NCBI GenBank assembly: GCA_036271855.1
Contig: DATAZV010000499.1
Coordinates: 1-10,804 of the forward strand
DNA: 10,804 nucleotides
DNA from: JAQGMJ01 sp036271855
GTDB lineage: Bacteria > Pseudomonadota > Gammaproteobacteria > Burkholderiales > JAEUOS01
Direction of reading: 5' to 3'
In this document: positions 1 through 6,558 of the stretch, piece by piece
Numbering within the stretch: the first letter of the stretch is position 1
How the letters are laid out: every line of letters starts with the position of its first letter
Program-made: the position numbers and the translations under genes
Notes under the pieces: generated by a model
Told to the model about the DNA's origin: nothing
Databases searched by the model: none
What the model saw: the letters and a program-made list of their open reading frames with translations, nothing else

Positions 1-1
1 C

Positions 2-577
2 ATGGCGGGCGGGTTGATCCTGATCGGACTTGCGTTCTACGTGCTGCGCAAGCTGCTGCTGCCGGACGGCAATCCGCAATACCGCCTGCATACCTACGAG
101 AAGGCCTACGACAAATTCCTCGCTTCGCCGCTGTTCGGCAACGGATTCTCTGGGCCGGCGACCGAGCGCTTCGAGCTGTTCGAGGTTGGCGGTTCCTCCT
201 CCAACGTGCTGCCGACCCATAGCGACCCGCTCGACATCCTGGCCAACGGCGGTGTGCTGTACGCGGCGGTGTTTGTCTACGGCATCTGGCGCGTGTTGCG
301 CCTGATGCTGGGCGCATTGCTTCACGCCGACAGCAGCGCCGCGCCGGAATGCGCGCCGGCCCTGCATGGTTGCCTGGCGATATTCCTCTGCGGCATCGTG
401 GTCTATGCCTTCAACCCGGTGCTGACCCAGCCGAACGCCGCGCTGGTCTACTGGGCGGCCACCGGCATGGGCGTGGGCCTGGCGCTGCGCATGCGCGCGC
501 CCAAGCCGGCACCAGCGCGGGACTCGCGGGCGACGGCCTTCAGAAGCATGGCACGACCTTTGACCGGAGCCCGCTGA
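2..577 (+). CDS. O-antigen ligase / Wzy polymerase-like membrane protein, 3' part
   Basis: This is probably the C-terminal part of an inner-membrane protein of the O-antigen ligase/polymerase (Wzy_C) family, which joins lipid-linked repeat units in the periplasm. The 191 visible residues begin in a hydrophobic stretch (about 1-20). A periplasmic loop follows with the family pattern: a basic/aromatic run around 28-36, then SPLFGNGF (43-50), then THSDPLD (72-78), whose His is the usual functional position. After it come three more membrane segments, about 84-105, 121-140 and 145-163. The Met at base 2 is most likely internal: family members usually have 10-12 membrane segments and more than 400 residues, and the window simply begins here. 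The next gene starts 2 nt after its TGA stop, so the two are probably co-transcribed. Whether it is the EPS polymerase or a ligase-type paralogue cannot be decided from this fragment. The neighbouring flippase and co-polymerase favour the polymerase. Confidence 0.75.
   Translation: MAGGLILIGLAFYVLRKLLLPDGNPQYRLHTYEKAYDKFLASPLFGNGFSGPATERFELFEVGGSSSNVLPTHSDPLDILANGGVLYAAVFVYGIWRVLRLMLGALLHADSSAAPECAPALHGCLAIFLCGIVVYAFNPVLTQPNAALVYWAATGMGVGLALRMRAPKPAPARDSRATAFRSMARPLTGAR
566..569 (+). promoter_or_regulatory. Shine-Dalgarno GGAG for the TTG-started acyltransferase gene
   Basis: GGAG lies inside the end of the upstream gene, 10 nt before the TTG at 580. It is the only purine-rich site near the 5' end of the acyltransferase reading frame. 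A CTG codon at 574 is the other conceivable start, but its spacing would be only 4 nt. The site supports a TTG start, but the spacing is slightly long. Confidence 0.45.
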
Positions 578-579
578 GA

Positions 580-1746
580 TTGGGTGTTCTGCGTCTGTCG
601 TTGGCACTGCTGGTGGTCTACGCCCACTGCGTCTATCCCTTCGGGCGCATCGGCATCAGCGGCGAGAACGCGGTGGAGATCTTCTACATGATCTCCGGTT
701 TTTATATGACGCTGGTGCTGCGCGGCAAGTACGTCGCGCCCGGCGGAGCCGGCGTGAAGGCGTTTTACGCCAACCGCGCGCTGCGCATTTTCCCCGCCTA
801 TCTGCTGATGGCGGCAATCACGCTGATGTTGTGCCTGTTCGGCCGGACCCTGTTCGGCTGGGAGCCGCAAGCTGCCCGTTATGTCGCCGAGTGGCGCAAC
901 GCCGGCCTGCTGGACCTGCCCAAGCTAGCCTGGCTGGGATTCTCGCAACTGAGCATGATCGGCCTGGAGACCTTCAATTTTTTCACCCTGTCGAACCAGG
1001 GCGCGATCATCCCCACCGCCGGCGTCAGCGCCGACGAGCATGAGCTCTGGCGCCTGTTGCTGGTGCCGCAGGCCTGGTCGCTTTCGGTGGAACTGTATTT
1101 CTACGCCCTCGCGCCGTTCATCGTCACGCGCAGGCTGAGGCTGGTCGTCGGCCTGGCGGTAACCAGTTTCGCGGTGCGGGTCGCCTTGTGGCGGCTGGCG
1201 GACCTCAGTTCCGACCCCTGGTCGTATCGCTTCTTTCCCTCGGAACTGATGTTTTTCCTGCTTGGGTCGGTGGCCTGCCGCATTTATGCGGATTGCCGGG
1301 ATGCCGCGGAGCGCAGACGTTGGGTGAGATACCTTGCTCCGCTTCTGGCGCTGATGGCGGTGGAGGCGGTGGGTATCGGCAGGCTGGGCGGGACCCTGGG
1401 TCCGGGAGACGCGGTGGCACCCCTGGTCACCGGGGCTGCATTTGTCGCACTGCCGTATTTGTTCAGGAAAACCCAGTCCAGCCGCGTCGACCGGATGATC
1501 GGCGAACTCTCCTACCCGGTCTATATTTCGCACGTCCTGATCATCTGGCTGGTCGGGCACGGTAGCTACGACACCGGCCGCGGCGCCTTTGTCCTGACCG
1601 CCGTCCTCGTGCTGGCGGTAGCCGCGGCCATTTATCGCTGGGTGGACCTGCCGATCGACCGCCTGCGCCATGCACGCACGGCACGAATGCGCGAGCGCCT
1701 CACAACCGGTGCCAGGCCCGTGGCCGGTGTCGGCGAGAGGACGTGA
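580..1746 (+). CDS. Acyltransferase-3 family membrane protein (EPS O-acyl/O-acetyl transferase)
   Basis: This integral inner-membrane acyltransferase-3 protein (OafA/NolL type) probably moves an acyl group, usually acetyl, onto a sugar of the EPS. It has 388 residues from the TTG start, a normal length for the membrane domain alone; no SGNH domain is fused to it. The first membrane helix carries the family's R-x10-H motif (Arg5, His16). The helix-2 region reads AVEIFYMISGFY (31-42), and FYANRALRIFPAY (62-74) matches the conserved cytoplasmic FYxxRxxRIxPxY. About ten hydrophobic segments follow, and the protein ends in a basic tail. The frame is open upstream to 349, but that extension reads as out-of-frame translation of the preceding gene (rich in Arg, Gly, Ala and Pro) and has no membrane character. 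Arg5-His16 therefore sets the start at or just before 580. The upstream stop ends 2 nt before, which suggests translational coupling. The acyl donor and exact substrate are unknown. Confidence 0.85.
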   Translation: MGVLRLSLALLVVYAHCVYPFGRIGISGENAVEIFYMISGFYMTLVLRGKYVAPGGAGVKAFYANRALRIFPAYLLMAAITLMLCLFGRTLFGWEPQAARYVAEWRNAGLLDLPKLAWLGFSQLSMIGLETFNFFTLSNQGAIIPTAGVSADEHELWRLLLVPQAWSLSVELYFYALAPFIVTRRLRLVVGLAVTSFAVRVALWRLADLSSDPWSYRFFPSELMFFLLGSVACRIYADCRDAAERRRWVRYLAPLLALMAVEAVGIGRLGGTLGPGDAVAPLVTGAAFVALPYLFRKTQSSRVDRMIGELSYPVYISHVLIIWLVGHGSYDTGRGAFVLTAVLVLAVAAAIYRWVDLPIDRLRHARTARMRERLTTGARPVAGVGERT

Positions 1747-1776
1747 AATATCTCCCACCGGGCCGGCGGCCGTCAC

Positions 1777-1818
1777 TTTCCTTGTCTTAAAAACTGTAAT
1801 AAAATCCATATTTCCCAG
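1777..1818 (+). promoter_or_regulatory. AT-rich promoter-like island upstream of epsL
   Basis: The 136-nt gap between the acyltransferase stop and epsL holds a clearly AT-rich stretch in an otherwise GC-rich window. Two overlapping -10-like hexamers are visible, TGTAAT (1795-1800) and TAAAAT (1800-1805), each 5/6 to the sigma-70 consensus. The matching -35 positions at 17-nt spacing (GTCACT 1772-1777 and TTTCCT 1777-1782) are weak, 3/6 each. This may be the promoter for epsL, perhaps dependent on an activator. The rest of the gap has no evident gene; GGCC-GGC-GGCC at 1761-1771 is only a weak hairpin. Confidence 0.4.
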
Positions 1819-1869
1819 AAACGACGTCGAAGACATCTGATCCAACCGCGTATTTGCGCGACTGAAAAC

Positions 1870-1876
1870 AGGGGGA
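1870..1876 (+). promoter_or_regulatory. Shine-Dalgarno AGGGGGA for the epsL TTG start
   Basis: This purine-rich run ends about 7 nt before the TTG at 1883 and fixes that codon as the likely start. A second in-frame TTG at 1901 would also leave a usable signal peptide, but only a poorer GGCGGG lies in front of it. Confidence 0.55.
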
Positions 1877-1882
1877 TTCGTT

Positions 1883-3160
1883 TTGGCCATTTCCGGCGGG
1901 TTGAGTTGCAGGCGCAGGGCAGGTATCGAAGCAATCGCATGCGGCTTGCTGTTGGCGGCTACACCGCCGGCATGGGCGGACGACGCGCGGCCGGTGCAGC
2001 CACCGGCGCCGGCCCAGGCGCCCGCCGACGACGCCGACTTCTATCGAATCGTCGGCGGCGCCTCGCTCAGCTACGACGACAACCTGTTTCGCCTGGCTTC
2101 CGGCACCGATGCGCGAACGACGCTCGGGCGACCGCAAAAATCGGACTGGCTCTACGGCGTGGATGCCGGCGTCAAGGTCGACAAGCCTTACGGCCTGCAG
2201 CGCTTCCAGCTCGACGCCATCGTCACCGACCACAAGTACCAGAATGCCCGCTTTCTCGACTGGACCGGCCTGGACTATCGCGGCGCCTGGCTGTGGCAGA
2301 TCACGCCACACCTGGGCGGTGAGTTGTCGGTGTCGCAGCAGCAGACGCTGGCGGATTACGCCGACTATCGCGTCTACAACATCCGCAACATCCAGACCAG
2401 CCAGCTCCAGCGCGCCAACGTCGACTGGTGGATAGAGGGCGGCTGGCATCTGCTGGGCGGCGTGGTGGCCAATGAAACGCGCAACACCGCGGTATTTACC
2501 GCCGTCGGCGCCTTTGACCAGCAGACCGTCGAAGCCGGCGTGCGCTATATCGCGCGCGACGACAACTCCATCACCTTTGTCGGGCGCGAGTCGCGTGGCC
2601 AGTACCAGGACCGGCCGGTGGACCCGGTACAGGTGTTCGACAATCATTTCACCCAGCATGAGGCGCAAGCGCGCGGAGTGTGGCGCCTGAGCGCGGAATC
2701 CCTGCTCGACGGCCGCCTGGGCTATCTGCAGCGCAAACACGAACATTTCTCGCAGCGCGACTTCAGCGGGCCGGTCGGCCGCCTGGACTACATCTGGACG
2801 CCGACGGTCAAGGTGACCGTCGATCTCGGCGCTGCGCGCAATCTCTACAGCTTCCAGGAATTTACCAACAGCTACTTTGTCGCCGATTCCCTGACCCTGC
2901 AGCCGAAGTGGCAGATCACCGAAAAGACTTCGCTGCACGCCAAGGCCGACCGTACCACCCGCGACTTCCGCGGCCCGGTCGCGCCGACGCCCACGCTGCG
3001 CTACGAGACCATCTACACACTCTCCACCGGCGCCGAGTGGAACGCGACACGCAAGATCCGGGTCAATGCCGACCTCGCGCACCAGCAGCGCAATTCCAAT
3101 TTCGCCGGTTTCGGGTACGTGGACAATATGGTCAGTCTCACGGCGCAACTGATGTTCTAG
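1883..3160 (+). CDS. epsL: EpsL-family outer-membrane beta-barrel of the exopolysaccharide operon
   Basis: This is an outer-membrane protein resembling the EpsL family of exopolysaccharide operons, 425 residues from a TTG start. Residues 1-32 form a signal peptide: basic Arg10-12, a hydrophobic core at about 17-28, then a PPAWA|DD cleavage site. A Pro/Ala-rich linker (37-48) follows. From about residue 54 the sequence is a run of alternating polar and hydrophobic strands with short turns, typical of a transmembrane beta-barrel. It includes the family-like opening SYDDNLFRL (63-71) and ends in a strand with a terminal Phe (SLTAQLMF), the usual signal for outer-membrane assembly. No catalytic motif is visible. 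It probably forms or supports the outer-membrane passage for the polymer, together with the EpsE protein encoded downstream. It has its own promoter-like region upstream and a hairpin after its TAG stop, so it may be a separate transcription unit from epsD-epsG. Recognition of the family is good; the pore role is inferred. Confidence 0.8.
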   Translation: MAISGGLSCRRRAGIEAIACGLLLAATPPAWADDARPVQPPAPAQAPADDADFYRIVGGASLSYDDNLFRLASGTDARTTLGRPQKSDWLYGVDAGVKVDKPYGLQRFQLDAIVTDHKYQNARFLDWTGLDYRGAWLWQITPHLGGELSVSQQQTLADYADYRVYNIRNIQTSQLQRANVDWWIEGGWHLLGGVVANETRNTAVFTAVGAFDQQTVEAGVRYIARDDNSITFVGRESRGQYQDRPVDPVQVFDNHFTQHEAQARGVWRLSAESLLDGRLGYLQRKHEHFSQRDFSGPVGRLDYIWTPTVKVTVDLGAARNLYSFQEFTNSYFVADSLTLQPKWQITEKTSLHAKADRTTRDFRGPVAPTPTLRYETIYTLSTGAEWNATRKIRVNADLAHQQRNSNFAGFGYVDNMVSLTAQLMF

Positions 3161-3203
3161 GGCGCGCGGGCCCTTCTGTCGACGCGCCGCCCGGCGCGCC
3201 TTT
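3161..3203 (+). terminator. GC-rich hairpin directly after the epsL stop codon
   Basis: Bases 3161-3171 pair with 3189-3200 as an 11-bp stem with one bulged G (3193) and a 17-nt loop, starting at the first base after the TAG stop. Only three T residues follow, so it is a weak intrinsic terminator at best. It could instead stabilise the 3' end of the epsL mRNA or reduce read-through into epsD. Confidence 0.4.
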
Positions 3204-3230
3204 GCCCACGGCGGCAAATACCCGCGCGAG

Positions 3231-3246
3231 TGTTCGTTAACGAACA
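3231..3246 (+). promoter_or_regulatory. Perfect 16-bp palindrome TGTTCGTTAACGAACA upstream of epsD
   Basis: Two 8-nt arms (TGTTCGTT and AACGAACA) meet without a spacer around GTTAAC, 65 nt before the epsD ATG. Symmetry ends exactly at the outer bases (G on both sides). Such a site looks like an operator for a dimeric DNA-binding regulator. A -35-like TTGATT (3250-3255) begins 4 nt downstream, but only a poor -10 match (TGCGAT, 3273-3278) follows. The regulator is unknown and none is encoded in the window. Confidence 0.5.
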
Positions 3247-3311
3247 GATTTGATTCACCCGCCGGGCAACAATGCGATCCATGTCATCAGGCATCAAAGG
3301 ATCGCTGGCGC

Positions 3312-4283
3312 ATGGCCGAGTCTCGACCCCGTCGCTTTGTTCTCTATTTTCTTCCCACAAGCGCAAGGCGCTGTCCCGCGGGCTTGCGCCCGGCCGCAAT
3401 CGGTGCGCTGACGCTGCTGTTCCTGGCCGGCTGCAGCAAAGCCGACCAGAGCGGCGCGCAGGTGGCTGTCCGCGTCAATGCCGATGAAATTTCGATGAGC
3501 CAGCTGGCCAGCGCCGTCAGCCGCCTGCCGGACACGCCGCCGGAGCGGCAGGACAAGGCGCGACGCGAAGCCCTGGACATGCTGGTGGACCAGCAGCTGG
3601 CGGCGCAAATGGCGCTCAAGCAGGGTCTGGAGCACGATCCGGAAGTTCTCGACAAACTGGATGCGGCGCGGCGCGAAATCCTGGCGCGCGCCTATCTGCG
3701 GCGCGTGGTGGCAACCCTGCCGGCGCCCACCGATGACGAGGTGCAGCACTACTACGACGAGCACCCCTTTCTCTATGCGCAGCGCCGCTACTACGTCCTG
3801 CGCGAGATTGCGATGCCCGCCAAGGACGCGCCGGCCGAAGCGCTGCGCGCCATGGCATCGAAGATATCGATCGACCAGATCGCCGCGTGGCTGCGCCTGC
3901 ATGGAAAGACATATTCGGGCAGCGCCTCACAACGTCCGGCGGAAGATATCCCCCCCGGCGTGCTGGAAGTCGTCAGCCGGCTGCGGCGCGGCGACACCGG
4001 TGTGGCGGCAACTGCCGATGGCGTGTTTGTCGTGCACCTGGTCGAAACGCGGGACGCGCCGCTGGAAGTGGGTGTTGCGACCCCGCGGATTCGCCGTCTC
4101 ATCGCCGAAGACCGGGCGCGCAACGCGGTGACGCGCGACATCGCGCAGATCAAGGAACGCTCGAGCATCGAATACCGGAACGTATTCGCCGAAGCGGGTT
4201 CTCATGGTTCAGGTAATTGGCCCGTGCCAGGCGGCGCGCGCGGGCAGGCCCTGCTGGTGGACGACCTGCCGGCCGCGCACTGA
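3312..4283 (+). CDS. epsD: EpsD-family lipoprotein, peptidyl-prolyl isomerase-like
   Basis: This is a periplasmic lipoprotein of the EpsD family (SurA/PpiC-like), 323 residues. An N-terminal signal ends in the lipobox LAGC with Cys41 as the lipidated residue. A SurA-N-like helical region follows (about 55-135; VNADEISMSQLASAV, then a long charged helix with ALDMLVDQQL). A parvulin-like segment spans about 147-248. The parvulin hallmarks are eroded: VLREIAM stands where an H-x-L type strand is expected, and the usual GGDLG loop is absent. It is therefore probably a chaperone or scaffold rather than an active isomerase. The ATG at 3312 has AAAGGA (3296-3301) 10 nt upstream. It gives an unusually long signal region of 40 residues. 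An in-frame TTG at 3384 would give a classic short lipoprotein signal but lacks a good ribosome site. It leads the epsD-E-F-G group and probably helps EpsE or EpsL fold or assemble. Confidence 0.8.
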   Translation: MAESRPRRFVLYFLPTSARRCPAGLRPAAIGALTLLFLAGCSKADQSGAQVAVRVNADEISMSQLASAVSRLPDTPPERQDKARREALDMLVDQQLAAQMALKQGLEHDPEVLDKLDAARREILARAYLRRVVATLPAPTDDEVQHYYDEHPFLYAQRRYYVLREIAMPAKDAPAEALRAMASKISIDQIAAWLRLHGKTYSGSASQRPAEDIPPGVLEVVSRLRRGDTGVAATADGVFVVHLVETRDAPLEVGVATPRIRRLIAEDRARNAVTRDIAQIKERSSIEYRNVFAEAGSHGSGNWPVPGGARGQALLVDDLPAAH

Positions 4284-4330
4284 AGCGGCGCCGCATTCTC
4301 ACTGGAACCAACGCATCGATGGAGGTCAAT

Positions 4331-5155
4331 ATGAAATCCAAACGTCATCTCCTTTCCAACTGGATAGGCTGGTTTGCCGCGATCGCCGCCGCGCTTTCGT
4401 TCGGCTCCGCCTGCGCTCAGGACAAGCCGGCAGACTATCGCCTGGCCTCGGGCGATGCGATCCACATCCAGGTATTTCAGAACCCCGACTTGACACTGGA
4501 CACGCGCGTGCCGGAGACCGGGTCGATCAGCTATCCGCTGGTAGGCGCGATTCCCGTCGGCGGCCTGACGCTGACCGAAGCGGAGCAGAAAATCGCCGCC
4601 GCCCTGCGCGCCGGCGGCTTTGTCGCCAAGCCGCAGGTCAACATCGTGCTGCAGCAGGTGCGCGGCAACCAGGTCTCGGTACTCGGCCAGGTGAACCATC
4701 CGGGCCGCTTTCCGCTCGAAACCTTCAATGTGCGCGTCTCCGAAGTGCTGGCGCTGGCCGGCGGCATCGCCGACACCGGCGCCTCCGGCGTGGTGCTGAC
4801 CGGGCTGCGCGACGGCAAACCGTTCCGCAAGGAGATCGAGATGGACTCCCTGTTCGGCGACCAGGGCCGGCTGGAAGACGTGGTGGTGCAGGCCGGCGAT
4901 TCGCTCTACGTGCGCCGGGCGCCGATCTACTACATCTATGGCGAAGTGCAAAAGCCCGGCTCCTATCGCGTGGAGCGCGGCATGACGGTACAGCAGGCGC
5001 TCGCCCAGGGCGGCGGCCTGACCCCGCGCGGCACCGAACGCAAGCTGCGCCTCGAACGCAAGGACACGGAGGGCAAGACCGTTTCCATCAACCCCAGGCC
5101 GGTCGATCTGGTCCAGGCCAATGACGTGCTCTACGTGCGTGAGAGCCTGTTCTGA
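4331..5155 (+). CDS. epsE: EpsE, Wza-type polysaccharide export (OPX) protein, short form
   Basis: This periplasmic polysaccharide export protein has 274 residues. The ATG at 4331 follows GGAGG (4321-4325) at 5-nt spacing; the same frame is open back to 4217, but that part lacks a signal sequence. The N-terminal signal has basic residues 3-5, a hydrophobic stretch at about 11-27 and then SACAQ. Residue -3 to the Cys is Gly, so this is not a canonical lipobox, and cleavage by signal peptidase I after Ala29 is more likely. The Poly_export domain follows (about 34-108; DYRLASGDAIHIQVFQNPDLT, then a SISYPLVG strand). Two SLBB domains come after it (about 113-195, with VLGQVNHPGRFPL; and 200-272, with YIYGEVQKPGSYRV). 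The chain stops right after the second SLBB domain. It lacks the C-terminal amphipathic helix with which Wza crosses the outer membrane, so it likely needs a separate pore such as EpsL. It is 11 nt from epsF. Confidence 0.92.
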   Translation: MKSKRHLLSNWIGWFAAIAAALSFGSACAQDKPADYRLASGDAIHIQVFQNPDLTLDTRVPETGSISYPLVGAIPVGGLTLTEAEQKIAAALRAGGFVAKPQVNIVLQQVRGNQVSVLGQVNHPGRFPLETFNVRVSEVLALAGGIADTGASGVVLTGLRDGKPFRKEIEMDSLFGDQGRLEDVVVQAGDSLYVRRAPIYYIYGEVQKPGSYRVERGMTVQQALAQGGGLTPRGTERKLRLERKDTEGKTVSINPRPVDLVQANDVLYVRESLF

Positions 5156-5166
5156 AGGAGCCTGCC

Positions 5167-6558
5167 ATGACCTTGCAACAATTCATGCTGATCCTGCACG
5201 CGCGCCGGCGCCTGATGATCAAAACCCTGCTGGTGGTGGTAATCGCCACCGTGGCGGCCAGCCTGATCCTGCCCAAGCGCTATACCGCCGCCGCCAGCGT
5301 GGTGGTGGACGTCAATGCGCCCGACCCGGTGCAGTCCAGCAACTCGACCCTGGTCACCGGGCCGCAGCCCAGTTATATGCCGACGCAGATCGACATCGCC
5401 GGCAGCGACCGCGTCGCGCAGCGGGTGGTGGGCGCACTCAAGCTGCAGCAGAACCCGGAGTTCCATGAGCGATGGATGGACGCCACCGACGGCGCGGGCT
5501 CCGAGGTGGTGTGGATGGGGGATCAGCTGTTAAAAAAGCTCAAGGTGAAACTGGGCAAGGACAGCGACGTCATCAACATTGCCTTTAGATCGCCCGATCC
5601 GGCGTTCTCCGCCAGGGTGGCGAATGCATTCGCCAAGGCCTACATCGATACCAACATCGACCTGCGAACCGGCCCGGCGAAACAGTCCGTCGTCTGGTTC
5701 GAGCAGCAGGGCAAGGTGCTGCGCGACCAGCTGGAACAGGCGCAGGCGCGCATCTCGCGCTACCAGCAGGAACACGGCATCGTCGCCACCGACGAGAAGA
5801 TCGACAGCGAAACCGCCCGCCTCACCGATCTCTCGGCCCAGTTCACCACCGCGCAGGGCCAGACCGCGGAATCGCGCAGCCGCATACGCGCGGGCGAATC
5901 GCCCGACACGCTGCCGGAGGTGATGCAAAATCCGATGATCCAGCAGCTCAAGGCCACCGTCGCCGCGCAGGAAGGCAAGATCAAGGACGCTTCCGGCAAC
6001 TGGGGGCCGAATTACCCGGCGCTGCAGCGCATGATCGCCGAAAACAACGCCCTGAAGGCGCAGCTGGCGAACGAAACCCGCAAGATCGCCGATAGCCTCG
6101 CCAACGCCAGCGGCTCCAGCCAGGCCAAGGAAGCCGAGTTGCGCGGTGAGGTGGATGCGCAAAAGGTCAAGCTGCTGGACGAACGCCGGCAGCGCGACGA
6201 GCTCGCGGTATTGATGCGCGAAGGCGACGCCGCGCAAAAGGCCTACGACCAGATCGCCGGCAAGCTGACCCAGAACAGCCTGGAAGGCCAGGTGACGCAA
6301 AGCAACGTGGCGGTGCTGACGCCGGCGGTGGAGCCGCTCAAGCCGTCCTCGCCGCTGCTGTTCCTCAACACGGCGATCGCGATCGTCCTGGGCGGCCTGC
6401 TGGGCATCGCCGCGGCCTTTGTTCAGGAGATGCGCGACCGCCGCGTGCGCTCCCTTTCCGATCTCGAACTCATTCTTGAACTGCCGGTGCTGGCTGAGGT
6501 GCGGCGTCCCAGCCGCTATCTCGCGGTGCGCCGGCCCGCCCTGGGAGCGCCGGCATGA
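5167..6558 (+). CDS. epsF: EpsF, Wzz-type chain-length determinant / polysaccharide co-polymerase
   Basis: This is an inner-membrane polysaccharide co-polymerase that sets chain length with the Wzy polymerase, 463 residues. AAGGAG (5155-5160), overlapping the epsE stop, lies 6 nt before the ATG. Membrane helix 1 is at about 17-36 and is followed by the Wzz domain beginning RYTAAASVVVDV. A long periplasmic helical/coiled-coil region covers about 175-370 and is rich in Gln, Glu, Ala, Lys and Arg. The proline-containing segment PAVEPLKPSSP (387-397) leads into membrane helix 2 (about 397-418), and a basic cytoplasmic tail includes EMRDRRVRSLSDLE. Helix hairpins of this length are typical of capsule/EPS co-polymerases, which are longer than LPS Wzz proteins. 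The kinase domain is not fused but is encoded by the next gene, whose ATG overlaps this stop (ATGA), so the two products are probably made in step and interact. The identification is firm. Confidence 0.93.
   Translation: MTLQQFMLILHARRRLMIKTLLVVVIATVAASLILPKRYTAAASVVVDVNAPDPVQSSNSTLVTGPQPSYMPTQIDIAGSDRVAQRVVGALKLQQNPEFHERWMDATDGAGSEVVWMGDQLLKKLKVKLGKDSDVINIAFRSPDPAFSARVANAFAKAYIDTNIDLRTGPAKQSVVWFEQQGKVLRDQLEQAQARISRYQQEHGIVATDEKIDSETARLTDLSAQFTTAQGQTAESRSRIRAGESPDTLPEVMQNPMIQQLKATVAAQEGKIKDASGNWGPNYPALQRMIAENNALKAQLANETRKIADSLANASGSSQAKEAELRGEVDAQKVKLLDERRQRDELAVLMREGDAAQKAYDQIAGKLTQNSLEGQVTQSNVAVLTPAVEPLKPSSPLLFLNTAIAIVLGGLLGIAAAFVQEMRDRRVRSLSDLELILELPVLAEVRRPSRYLAVRRPALGAPA

Noticed and set aside
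349..579. Upstream extension of the acyltransferase frame to an ATG at 349
   Set aside because: The extra 77 residues are an out-of-frame reading of the Wzy-like gene, rich in Arg, Gly, Ala and Pro. They would place a long non-family segment ahead of the first membrane helix.
1822..1829. CGACGTCG palindrome in the epsL leader as an operator
   Set aside because: It is only 8 bp, its symmetry does not extend, and it has no similarity to the 16-bp palindrome before epsD. It is compatible with chance.
1787..3217. 476-codon open frame on the minus strand opposite epsL
   Set aside because: The plus strand encodes a clear signal peptide and beta-barrel. The minus-strand product has no recognisable domain and reflects GC-rich codon bias, which leaves the opposite strand free of stops.
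3384..3434. TTG at 3384 as the true epsD start
   Set aside because: It would give a neat short lipoprotein signal, but no good ribosome site precedes it, while AAAGGA precedes the ATG at 3312. The choice is not fully settled.
4285..4294. GCGGCGCCGC palindrome after epsD as a terminator
   Set aside because: The 10-base self-complementary run cannot form a hairpin with a proper loop and has no T-run. Such runs are common in GC-rich DNA.
4217..4330. Earlier ATG for epsE at 4217, inside the end of epsD
   Set aside because: It would add an Arg/Ala/Gly-rich leader ahead of the signal peptide and overlap epsD. The ATG at 4331 has an excellent GGAGG site and starts directly at the signal sequence.
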